A DNA stretch of 24,591 nt from Candidatus Woesearchaeota archaeon (GTDB taxonomy: Archaea; Nanobdellota; Nanobdellia; Woesearchaeales; ARS49). Within the stretch, counting starts at the first letter, position 1, and each line of letters opens with the position of its first letter. Shown piece by piece: positions 7,325 through 13,773 of the stretch. The notes under the pieces are model-generated. The model was not told where the DNA came from and made no database searches. It was given only the letters and a program-made list of their open reading frames with translations. The position numbers and the translations under genes are program-made. Location: the NCBI GenBank assembly GCA_019323135.1, contig JAHWHT010000005.1, positions 1 through 24,591 of the forward strand, read 5' to 3'.

Positions 7325-9149
7325 TGAAAAAATAGTACCAGACACCTCTGTAATAATAGAAGGTGCATTACGGCAACAAATAGAACAAGGCAAACTAAAA
7401 GGAAAAGAAATACTTCTCCACGAAGCAGTCTTTGCAGAACTAGAACACCAAGCAAACCAGGGACGATCAACAGGACTGATAGGGCTTGATGAACTAAAAC
7501 AGATACAGGAATCTGCAGGCAAAAACAAAATCAAACTAAGAATCTGCGGAAAAAGACCAACTGGCTCTGAAATAAAATACGCAGGAACAGGGGAGATAGA
7601 CGCATTGATTCGACAGCTTGCATGGGATGAAGATGCAACACTAATAACTTCTGATAAAGTACAGGCAAAAGTAGGAATTGCAAAAGGCATGAAAGTAATA
7701 CTAGTGCCAATGGAAACAGGACCTAGAAAAAAAATCAAACTAGAGAGTTATTTTGATGCAACCACAATGTCTGTGCATTTGCGAGAAAACGTAGTTCCAA
7801 TGGCAAAAAAAGGAACACCTGGTAAATGGGAATTTGTACAGCTTGCCAAAACAAAACTGACTTCAGATAAAGTAAAAGAGATAAGCCAAGAAATAATAGA
7901 AGAGACAAGATCCAGAGCTGACGGATTCTTAGAGATTGAGAGAGAGGGCAGCACAATAGTGCAGCTTGGACCATATAGAATAGTTATAACCCGCCCGCCA
8001 TTTTCAGATGGATGGGAAATCACTGCAGTCAAGCCAATCAAAAAATTAACTCTGGCTGATTACAAAATAAGCGAGAAGATGCAGAAAAGAATTGCAGAAC
8101 AAGCAGAAGGAATATTAATTGCAGGAGCACCTGGCCAGGGAAAAACAACATTTGCACAGGCGCTATCTGAGTTTTTTGCCGACCAACAAAAAATAGTCAA
8201 GACAGTTGAGGCTCCAAGAGACTTGGTTTTGCCAGATACAATAACACAATTAGCAATAAGCAGAGGCACGCCGGCAGAAGTGCATGATGTTTTATTGTTA
8301 TCTAGACCAGACTATACAATATTTGACGAAATGAGAAACACGCCAGACTTTTTGCTTTACTCAGACTTAAGACTTGCAGGAGTTGGCATGGTAGGGGTAA
8401 TCCATGGAACAAATCCTCTAGATGCAATACAGAGATTTATCGGCAAACTAGAATTAGGAGTTATACCTCACGTAATTGACACACTAGTATTTATCAAACA
8501 CGGACAAATCAATAAAGTTCTTGCAATAGAGATGATGGTAAAAGTACCTTCTGGAATGACAGAAGCAGACCTTGCAAGACCAGTAATTGTTATCTCTGAC
8601 TTTGAGACAAATCAAGCAATGGCAGAAATATATTCTTATGGTGAAGAGACTGTGGTTGTTCCAGTAACAGAACAGGCAGAAAGCATGACTGGAGCTAAAA
8701 AACTAGCAGCAAATGCAGTAGAAAAAGCACTCCAGAAATTCACAGACGACATAAAAGTAGAGGTTCCTTCTGAACACAAAGCAATAGTGTACGTGCCAAA
8801 GCAATACATTGCAGGAATAATCGGAAAAGAAGGCAAAAATGTTAATCAATTGGAGAAGACGCTAGGTATTGGCCTAGACATACGAGAGTTAGGGGAAGAG
8901 GAACAAGGCAAACCAGAAGGAAAAGAACTCAAATATGATATTGATATAACCAGCAAATACATTGACATCTATTTAGGAGAGAAACTAAAAGGAAAAGATG
9001 TAGACTTGTTTGTTGAAAAAGAATATCTTGCAACATTTAACATTGGCAAAAAAGGAGTTATACGGTTGAAGAAAAATAATCCTTTGGGCAAAGCAATAAC
9101 TAATTCACAAAAGTATGGAGAAAAAGTAAGAATATATCTTGCTGCTTAA
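7317..9149 (+). CDS. PIN-domain / hexameric ATPase / KH protein (PINA-like)
   Basis: This 610-residue protein joins three parts. An N-terminal PIN nuclease domain (about 1-130) has the expected acidic residues in VPDTSVI, FAELEHQ, GEIDALI and LITSDK. A PilT/VirB11-like secretion-type ATPase follows, with Walker A GAPGQGKT near 270 and a DEMRNTPDF Walker-B-like stretch near 338. A KH nucleic-acid-binding domain is near 487-515 (AGIIGKEGKNVNQLEK). This is the architecture of archaeal PINA proteins; the Sulfolobus homologue was reported to form a hexamer acting on Holliday junctions. The start overlaps pyrH by 8 nt, so the two are probably translated from one mRNA. The end overlaps the convergent gene at 9146 by 4 nt. 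A role in DNA or RNA processing is taken from the family. Confidence 0.85.
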   Translation: MANEKIVPDTSVIIEGALRQQIEQGKLKGKEILLHEAVFAELEHQANQGRSTGLIGLDELKQIQESAGKNKIKLRICGKRPTGSEIKYAGTGEIDALIRQLAWDEDATLITSDKVQAKVGIAKGMKVILVPMETGPRKKIKLESYFDATTMSVHLRENVVPMAKKGTPGKWEFVQLAKTKLTSDKVKEISQEIIEETRSRADGFLEIEREGSTIVQLGPYRIVITRPPFSDGWEITAVKPIKKLTLADYKISEKMQKRIAEQAEGILIAGAPGQGKTTFAQALSEFFADQQKIVKTVEAPRDLVLPDTITQLAISRGTPAEVHDVLLLSRPDYTIFDEMRNTPDFLLYSDLRLAGVGMVGVIHGTNPLDAIQRFIGKLELGVIPHVIDTLVFIKHGQINKVLAIEMMVKVPSGMTEADLARPVIVISDFETNQAMAEIYSYGEETVVVPVTEQAESMTGAKKLAANAVEKALQKFTDDIKVEVPSEHKAIVYVPKQYIAGIIGKEGKNVNQLEKTLGIGLDIRELGEEEQGKPEGKELKYDIDITSKYIDIYLGEKLKGKDVDLFVEKEYLATFNIGKKGVIRLKKNNPLGKAITNSQKYGEKVRIYLAA

Positions 9150-9427
9150 CGCTGGCGATTATGCCAGTACATTAATTTTGTTATTACATAGGGTTTATCA
9201 TGCTCAGGAATCTCATCAATCGGGGCAGCCCACACATAATCGCAGGCACGAACACAATTCTTAGGTTCTTTCATATCTGTTGCGCGAACAGCACGCACCA
9301 CATTATTAGCAATGTCGCAAACAAAAGTGTTCTTATCCTTATCTACGCTAAGCTCTTGCAAGTATTTGTCATACTCGCCCTGCTTTAGAAACTGTCTAGT
9401 ACGTCTCTCTAACCGGTCACTACCCAT
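9146..9427 (-). CDS. Small Arg-rich protein of unknown function
   Basis: The 93-residue product is not recognised. It is basic at the N-terminus (GSDRLERRTRQ), has three cysteines (one pair spaced as CVRAC), and ends in WHNRQR; no membrane segment is seen. An ATG at 9439 would add four residues. The lower ATG at 9427 is preferred because the minus-strand TATA box at 9451-9458 is centred 27 nt before it, as in the leaderless genes of this window, while the upper ATG is only 15 nt from that box. A GGGG before the upper ATG is badly spaced. The gene converges on the PIN-ATPase gene with a 4-nt overlap, which leaves no space for terminators. Confidence 0.6.
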   Translation of the reverse strand: MGSDRLERRTRQFLKQGEYDKYLQELSVDKDKNTFVCDIANNVVRAVRATDMKEPKNCVRACDYVWAAPIDEIPEHDKPYVITKLMYWHNRQR

Positions 9428-9450
9428 ATATTTTAACATCCCCTATTAGA

Positions 9451-9458
9451 TATATAAA
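9451..9458. promoter_or_regulatory. Symmetric TATA box, possibly bidirectional
   Basis: TATATAAA read from either strand resembles a TATA box. On the minus strand it predicts a start at about 9428, next to the ATG of the 93-codon gene. On the plus strand it predicts a start near 9476-9481, where the inverted repeat of the neighbouring spacer begins. Confidence 0.4.
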
Positions 9459-9475
9459 CTTTATGACATATAGTA

Positions 9476-9573
9476 TGTGCATAGTACGCTTCGTTTTGCT
9501 TCTGTTGTTGATTAGGCTCAGATTTGTTTTAAATAGACTGTGTACTTGAGAACTTCGCTAGGTGCTATGCACA
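9476..9573. other. Foldable intergenic segment, candidate structured RNA
   Basis: The segment is bounded by a 12-bp inverted repeat with one G-T pair (9476-9487 TGTGCATAGTAC with 9562-9573 GTGCTATGCACA), enclosing about 74 nt with only weak internal pairing. It has no ORF of note. A plus-strand TATA at 9451-9458 and a minus-strand TATA at 9589-9597 would each start RNA close to one end. Direction is unresolved and no known RNA family was recognised. It may equally be a DNA-level inverted repeat. Confidence 0.3.
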
Positions 9574-9588
9574 CACTACACAGAAAAG

Positions 9589-9597
9589 TATATATAT
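9589..9597 (+). promoter_or_regulatory. TATA box of serS
   Basis: The alternating TA run is centred about 26 nt before the serS ATG, so transcription should begin at or next to the start codon. No Shine-Dalgarno site is present. Confidence 0.5.
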
Positions 9598-9618
9598 CAT
9601 AAGCTATGAATTAAGAAT

Positions 9619-10896
9619 ATGATTGACATAAATCTCATAAGAGAAAAACCAGAGCTGGTAAAGAAAAATCTAAAGAAAAAGTTCCAGGAAGACAAGATTA
9701 AATTAGTTGATGAAGCAATCACAGCAGACAAGAAATGGAGAGAACTAAAGCAAAAGATTGACAACCTGCGAGCTGAGAGAAACAAATTAAGTCTGGAAAT
9801 CAACAAACTCAAAAAAGCAGGGAAAAATGCCAGCAAAGTTTTGAAAGAGGTAAAAGGAATACCTGACAAGATAGCAAAAGCAGAAGAGCAGGCAAAAAAG
9901 CATACACAGAGAATGACTGAAATAATGCTGGCTATTCCTAACATAATCCACAAATCTGTCCCAAAAGGAAAAGATGCTACGCAAAATGTAGAGATAGAAA
10001 AAATAGGCAAACCAAAAAAGTTTGAATTTACGCCTAAAAATCACATTGAAATCGGGGAAGCATTAGGGATGCTGGACTTTGATACCTCTGCAGAGACATC
10101 TGGCAAAGGATTCTATTATCTTAAAAAAGATATTGCATTACTAAACATGGCACTTATTAACTTTTCAAGAGACTTTATGGTTAAAAAAGGATATGACTAT
10201 ATTGAACCGCCGCTCATGATAAGAGAAAATGTTCTTTCTGGTGTTTATTCTCACGCAGAAATACAGGCAATGTCATACAAAATTGAGGGCGAGGATTTGT
10301 ATCTTATTGCAACAAGCGAACACCCAATGATTGGAATGTTCATAAACAAAATCATAAATAAAAATAAACTCCCAATAAAACTAACAGGATACTCTATGTG
10401 CTTTAGGAAAGAGATAGGCTCACACGGAATTGAAGAAAAAGGGCTCTTTAGGACACACCAGTTTAACAAGCAAGAGATGATTGTAATCTGTGAACCAGAA
10501 GACTCATACAAATATTATGAAGAAATGAGCAAGCTATCTGTACAAATATTCAAAAAACTAGGAATCCCTACACGCAGACTAGAGTGCTGTTCAGGAGACT
10601 TAGGAGATCTGAAAGCAAAATCAGAAGATTTGGAGGCATGGTCTCCGGTAAGAAAAGAGTATTATGAAATCTGTTCACTAACCAACATGGAAGCAGCACA
10701 GGCAAGAAGGCTGAATATCAAAATAACAGATGGCCAAGAAAAATATTATGCACATACGCTAAATAATACTGTGATTGCAACTTCTCGGGCACTTGTCGCG
10801 ATTCTTGAAAACTTCCAGAACAAAGACGGCTCAGTAGATATACCTAAAGTTCTGCACCCATACACTGGTTTTAAGAAGATAAAAGTACATAAATGA
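9619..10896 (+). CDS. serS: Seryl-tRNA synthetase (bacterial/common class II type)
   Basis: The enzyme charges tRNA-Ser, and one cognate tRNA is at 6538. The 425-residue product has the N-terminal long antiparallel coiled coil (about 25-100) that reads the tRNA variable arm. The class II catalytic core follows: the TSEHP stretch near 233, motif 2 FRKEIGSHG near 262 with FRTHQFNKQE, and motif 3 NNTVIATSRALVAILEN near 382 followed by VDIPKVLHPY. The length matches the common SerRS, not the rare methanogen type. No Shine-Dalgarno site is seen; the TATA box lies 26 nt upstream, so a leaderless mRNA is likely. A separate TATA box for the next gene follows after the stop codon. Confidence 0.97.
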   Translation: MIDINLIREKPELVKKNLKKKFQEDKIKLVDEAITADKKWRELKQKIDNLRAERNKLSLEINKLKKAGKNASKVLKEVKGIPDKIAKAEEQAKKHTQRMTEIMLAIPNIIHKSVPKGKDATQNVEIEKIGKPKKFEFTPKNHIEIGEALGMLDFDTSAETSGKGFYYLKKDIALLNMALINFSRDFMVKKGYDYIEPPLMIRENVLSGVYSHAEIQAMSYKIEGEDLYLIATSEHPMIGMFINKIINKNKLPIKLTGYSMCFRKEIGSHGIEEKGLFRTHQFNKQEMIVICEPEDSYKYYEEMSKLSVQIFKKLGIPTRRLECCSGDLGDLKAKSEDLEAWSPVRKEYYEICSLTNMEAAQARRLNIKITDGQEKYYAHTLNNTVIATSRALVAILENFQNKDGSVDIPKVLHPYTGFKKIKVHK

Positions 10897-10915
10897 TTTC
10901 TGCACTACAATAAAA

Positions 10916-10923
10916 CTTAAATA
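10916..10923 (+). promoter_or_regulatory. TATA box of cdc6
   Basis: CTTAAATA in the 49-nt spacer is centred 26 nt before the cdc6 ATG, indicating an independent, leaderless transcript. Confidence 0.45.
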
Positions 10924-10945
10924 ATATACTAGATAATTCCAGGTT

Positions 10946-12007
10946 ATGAACTTATTTGATGGGATATTGGGGGATGAGGAAACTCTCTTTAAAAATGAAG
11001 ATGCTCTAGACACAGAGTTTGTTCCAAAATTACTCCCTTTTAGAGAGGGGCAGCAGAGAGAGATAATCTTGAGTATCAAACCTCTTATGCAGAACCGAAA
11101 TGGAAAGAACTTATTTATCTGCGGTGCTCCGGGAATCGGTAAGACTGCAGCAACAAAATGGATTTTTAGGGATTTAGAGTATAATACTGATGAAGTAGTT
11201 CCAATGTACATTAACTGCTGGCAGAAAAATACAACTTACAAAATAATTGTAGAGCTATGCCATCAGCTTGGTTATAAATTTACACAGAATAAGAATACTG
11301 AAGATCTGTTTAAAGTAGTTCAGAATATGGCAAACAGAAAACCTTTAGTGGTTGCGTTTGATGAGATAGACAAAGTAGAGGATTTTGATTTTCTTTATTC
11401 AATTCTTAATGATATTTACAAAAAAAGCATATTCTTGATAACAAATTACAAAGAGTGGCTGGATAAGCTAGAGGACAGGATTAAATCCAGACTTATGCCA
11501 GAGATTATTGAGTTCAAATCATATGATGAAACAGAAACTTCAGAAATATTAAAGCAAAGAACAATGTATGCATTTTTGCCAGGGGTTTTAGAGGATTCTG
11601 CATTTGATTTAATAACAAAAACCTCTACAGAAAGAGGAGATATTAGAGCAGGGCTTTACTTATTAAGGGAAGCAGGACGAATTGCAGAGAGCCTTAGTTC
11701 TAAAAAAATAACAGAAGAGCATGCAAACAAAGCAATTGATAAAATGGAAGATTTTAAGATAAAAAAATCAACTGATTTAGATGAAGATACTCGCTTGGTC
11801 TTGAACATAGTTAAAGAGAATTCTGATAAGAAAATAGGAGACCTGTTTGAAGTGTATAAACAAAAGGGCGGAACTGGTTCTTATAAAACATTTCAGAGAC
11901 GTATTGAGAAACTGAGCAAAGCGCAGTTTATTATTGCAAACAAAGTGACTGGAAAAGAAGGCAATACAACAATTGTAAGTTATGCAAAGAAGTTAACTGA
12001 ATTCTAG
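10946..12007 (+). CDS. cdc6: Orc1/Cdc6-type AAA+ replication initiator
   Basis: Proteins of this family bind origin repeats and load the MCM helicase. The 353-residue product has Walker A GAPGIGKT near 60, Walker B VVAFDEIDK near 136, a sensor-1 stretch (FLITNYKEW) near 163, and the sensor-2 region ERGDIRAGLYLLREAG near 229. A C-terminal winged helix spans about 275-353. It is a little shorter than typical Orc1/Cdc6 proteins (about 400). Archaeal cdc6 genes often sit beside an origin. No convincing origin-recognition-box array is visible around it, although a dyad element lies 40 nt after the stop codon (12046). The call to the AAA+ initiator family is firm; whether it is the main initiator is not known. 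Confidence 0.88.
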   Translation: MNLFDGILGDEETLFKNEDALDTEFVPKLLPFREGQQREIILSIKPLMQNRNGKNLFICGAPGIGKTAATKWIFRDLEYNTDEVVPMYINCWQKNTTYKIIVELCHQLGYKFTQNKNTEDLFKVVQNMANRKPLVVAFDEIDKVEDFDFLYSILNDIYKKSIFLITNYKEWLDKLEDRIKSRLMPEIIEFKSYDETETSEILKQRTMYAFLPGVLEDSAFDLITKTSTERGDIRAGLYLLREAGRIAESLSSKKITEEHANKAIDKMEDFKIKKSTDLDEDTRLVLNIVKENSDKKIGDLFEVYKQKGGTGSYKTFQRRIEKLSKAQFIIANKVTGKEGNTTIVSYAKKLTEF

Positions 12008-12045
12008 AACAATTTCTCGGATAATACCAGAATATTAGCACTGGA

Positions 12046-12074
12046 CACTGGACAAGTTGTCGTGGCGTATTTAA
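12046..12074 (+). promoter_or_regulatory. Second copy of the dyad-plus-TATA promoter element
   Basis: CACTGGACAAGTTGTC (12046-12061), then GTGGC, then GTATTTAA matches the minus-strand element at 214-186 at 26 of 29 positions with the same internal spacing. The predicted start near 12097 leaves a 10-nt leader before the ATG at 12107. The heptamer ACTGGAC occurs twice in tandem at its left edge. A second TATA-like stretch (ATTTATATAG) lies at 12090-12099. Confidence 0.55.
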
Positions 12075-12106
12075 ATGGTTTCTACAACGATTTATATAGA
12101 GGCGAG

Positions 12107-12223
12107 ATGAATTCAAGATTCAGAAAAGCCTCATCAAAAGAGGTGATTAACATGATTGATTTGAGCCAACCAAAAATCCAACAATTATTTTTCGAACAAA
12201 TAAAAGCATTAAACAAGAGGTGA
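12107..12223 (+). CDS. Very short basic ORF, first gene of a small bicistron
   Basis: The ORF has 38 codons from the ATG at 12107 (GAGG four bases before), or 23 codons from the internal ATG at 12152. The internal start has the best Shine-Dalgarno match in this region, GAGGTGAT at 12140-12147 with 4-nt spacing. The product is basic and probably helical (QQLFFEQIKALNKR end), with no recognised family. Its stop region overlaps the Shine-Dalgarno site of the next ORF, GAGGTGA at 12217-12223, so the two look translationally coupled. Reality as a gene is supported by the signals, not by homology. Confidence 0.45.
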   Translation: MNSRFRKASSKEVINMIDLSQPKIQQLFFEQIKALNKR

Positions 12224-12228
12224 ACCCA

Positions 12229-12402
12229 GTGGGAGCAAAAACAAAAATATTTGAGGAGCCACTTATGGCAGGATTGGACTTTGAGGAATCCTTAGCAGAA
12301 GGATTAGACATCTATGAAGAAGACGGCGTAGAGACCCTTATGGAAGAGGAAGGGATATCTATAGCAGAATGCGGCTTTATGACTGGCTTTTTAGCTTCAT
12401 AA
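12229..12402 (+). CDS. Small acidic protein of unknown function
   Basis: The 57-residue product starts at GTG 12229, five bases after the Shine-Dalgarno site GAGGTGA. A GTG at 12220, inside that site and overlapping the previous stop codon, is a less likely start. The protein is strongly acidic, with GLDFEE and GLDIYEE as a short internal echo, and ends in a GISIAECGFMTGF segment. Short DPANN proteins with an acidic stretch followed by a G-F-x-x-G-aromatic end seem familiar, but no function can be given. It follows the short ORF at 12107 and is followed by an oligo-T terminator. Confidence 0.6.
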   Translation: MGAKTKIFEEPLMAGLDFEESLAEGLDIYEEDGVETLMEEEGISIAECGFMTGFLAS

Positions 12403-12405
12403 TTA

Positions 12406-12420
12406 TTTCTTTTTTTTATA
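12406..12420 (+). terminator. Oligo-T terminator after the small bicistron
   Basis: A T8 run within a T-rich stretch begins just after the stop codon at 12402, and the tsaC promoter follows. Confidence 0.5.
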
Positions 12421-12446
12421 TAAATTTTATAAACGTAAATCATAAG

Positions 12447-12456
12447 CTTTTTAAAG
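12447..12456 (+). promoter_or_regulatory. TATA box of tsaC
   Basis: CTTTTTAAAG is centred 26 nt before the ATG at 12478, which predicts transcription starting at the start codon. Confidence 0.5.
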
Positions 12457-12477
12457 GCCCTACTGCTTCTTTTTAAT

Positions 12478-13050
12478 ATGACAACAGTAAACAAAGACGA
12501 ATATTATGTAAACAAATCAAGAATACTTGGACAAATAAAAGAAGGCGCAGTATTCATACATCCTACTGATACAATCTATGGAATAGGGTGTGATGCAACA
12601 AATGAAGCAGCAGTTGAAAAAGTAAGAGCTGCAAAACAGAGAAAAGATCTACCTTTCAATGTAATCGCGCCATCAAGAGAGTGGGTCAGAGCAAACTGCG
12701 AAGTAAATGAAGAAGCAGAAGAATGGCTGGCAAAATTACCAGGACCATACACAATCATACTTAAACTAAAAGAAGACAGTAAAGTGGCAAAAAACGTAAA
12801 CCCCTCTGGAGACGGAACAATTGGAATACGAAGACCAGACCACTGGATAAGCGAAATAACAAACGACTTAGATAAACCAATAGTGACAACATCAGCAAAC
12901 ATAACAGGGAAAAACTTTATGACAAGCATGGACAACTTAGACGACGATGTCAAGAAGAAGATGAATTTGATAATCTACGAAGGCGAGAAAAAAGGAAGAC
13001 CAAGTACAATAGTCGATCTTGCAAGAAAACGTGGATTAACAAAAAGATAA
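12478..13050 (+). CDS. tsaC: Threonylcarbamoyl-AMP synthase (TsaC/YrdC/Sua5 family)
   Basis: The enzyme makes threonylcarbamoyl-adenylate from threonine, bicarbonate and ATP for the t6A37 modification of ANN-reading tRNAs, which include the tRNA-Met and tRNA-Ser(GCU) in this window. The 190-residue product is a single YrdC domain. It shows HPTDTIYGIGCDA near 28, the KQRKDLPF lysine/arginine motif near 54, LPGPYTIILK near 86, IGIRRPDH near 116, TTSANITG near 139 and STIVDLAR near 178. The C-terminal Sua5 domain is absent, as in TsaC-type enzymes. The TATA box lies 26 nt upstream and there is no Shine-Dalgarno site, so the mRNA is probably leaderless. A T6 tract follows the stop codon. Confidence 0.92.
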   Translation: MTTVNKDEYYVNKSRILGQIKEGAVFIHPTDTIYGIGCDATNEAAVEKVRAAKQRKDLPFNVIAPSREWVRANCEVNEEAEEWLAKLPGPYTIILKLKEDSKVAKNVNPSGDGTIGIRRPDHWISEITNDLDKPIVTTSANITGKNFMTSMDNLDDDVKKKMNLIIYEGEKKGRPSTIVDLARKRGLTKR

Positions 13051-13052
13051 AA

Positions 13053-13061
13053 GTTTTTTCT
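13053..13061 (+). terminator. Oligo-T terminator after tsaC
   Basis: A T6 run follows within a few bases of the stop codon. The flanking A/T stretch may also serve as a TATA box for the next ORF at 13079. Confidence 0.35.
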
Positions 13062-13078
13062 TAAATTAGGTGTGAAGA

Positions 13079-13150
13079 ATGAAGATACTAGCCGCAGGAG
13101 ACAATGAAAAATATACAATTTTTCAAGCCTCAAGCAGCGGAGATATATAA
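13079..13150 (+). CDS. 23-codon mini-ORF repeating the start of the phosphoesterase gene
   Basis: It begins MKILAAGD, identical to the first eight residues of the gene at 13154, and then diverges to a TAA three bases before that ATG, in the same frame. Within those eight codons the two copies differ at three bases, all silent third positions (CTA/CTC, GCC/GCT, GCA/GCT). GGTGTG lies 5 nt before the ATG. An 8-bp hairpin (TGAAAAAT/ATTTTTCA, 13105-13125) sits inside. It could be a leader peptide, a remnant of a duplicated gene or of a shifted start. Whether it is translated is unknown. Confidence 0.4.
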   Translation: MKILAAGDNEKYTIFQASSSGDI

Positions 13151-13153
13151 AAA

Positions 13154-13768
13154 ATGAAGATACTCGCTGCTGGAGACTTTCACGGAGACCAAATTTTAGC
13201 CAAACAACTGGCTGAACAGGCAGAAAAAGAAAAAGTAGATTTAGTCATACTAAACGGAGACCTGGTTGAGGAAGGAGCTACTGAAGGTATAATCGGAATA
13301 TTCAAAGAAAAAGGACAGAAAGTCTTGATATTATCTGGCAACCATGAAATGCCTTCAACAACACAATTCTTAGCAGACCTTTATGATTTTACAAACCTGC
13401 ATGCATACTCTCTTTCCGCAGGAAATGTAGGAATATTTGGGTGCGGAGGAGCAAACATAGGCTTAAGCCAGTTAAGTGAAAATGAAATATTCTATGCATT
13501 GAAAACCGGCTTTGAAAGAATAAAAGAAATGCCTAAAAAAATAATGGTGACACACGTACACCCATCAGAAAGCATAATTGAAAAATTCTCAAAAACCGCA
13601 GGCATAATTCCTATGTCTGGAAGCTCTGGACTAAAAAAAGCAATTGATGAATTCAAACCAGACATTCTAATCTGCGGACACGTACACGAAGCAGAAGGCA
13701 TAGAAGAAAAAATCGGCGACACAACAGTAATAAATGTCGGAAAAAAAGGAAAAATAATAGAATTATAA
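13154..13768 (+). CDS. Calcineurin-like metallophosphoesterase
   Basis: The 204-residue product has the full set of metal-binding motifs: GDFHGD at 7-12, NGDLVEE near 35, GNHE near 61, THVHP near 132 and GHVHE near 174. These bind two metal ions for phosphoester hydrolysis. Length and motif order resemble small YfcE/MJ0936-type phosphodiesterases; the substrate cannot be read from sequence. GGAG lies 11 nt before the ATG, which is rather far, and translation may instead restart after the mini-ORF that ends 3 nt upstream. The gene converges on the glk gene with a 5-nt gap. Confidence 0.88.
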   Translation: MKILAAGDFHGDQILAKQLAEQAEKEKVDLVILNGDLVEEGATEGIIGIFKEKGQKVLILSGNHEMPSTTQFLADLYDFTNLHAYSLSAGNVGIFGCGGANIGLSQLSENEIFYALKTGFERIKEMPKKIMVTHVHPSESIIEKFSKTAGIIPMSGSSGLKKAIDEFKPDILICGHVHEAEGIEEKIGDTTVINVGKKGKIIEL

Positions 13769-13773
13769 AAAAA

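Noticed and set aside
12008..12106. Replication origin beside cdc6
   Set aside because: No array of origin-recognition boxes or G-rich ORB ends is visible. The single dyad has a promoter-like position that is repeated at 186-214.
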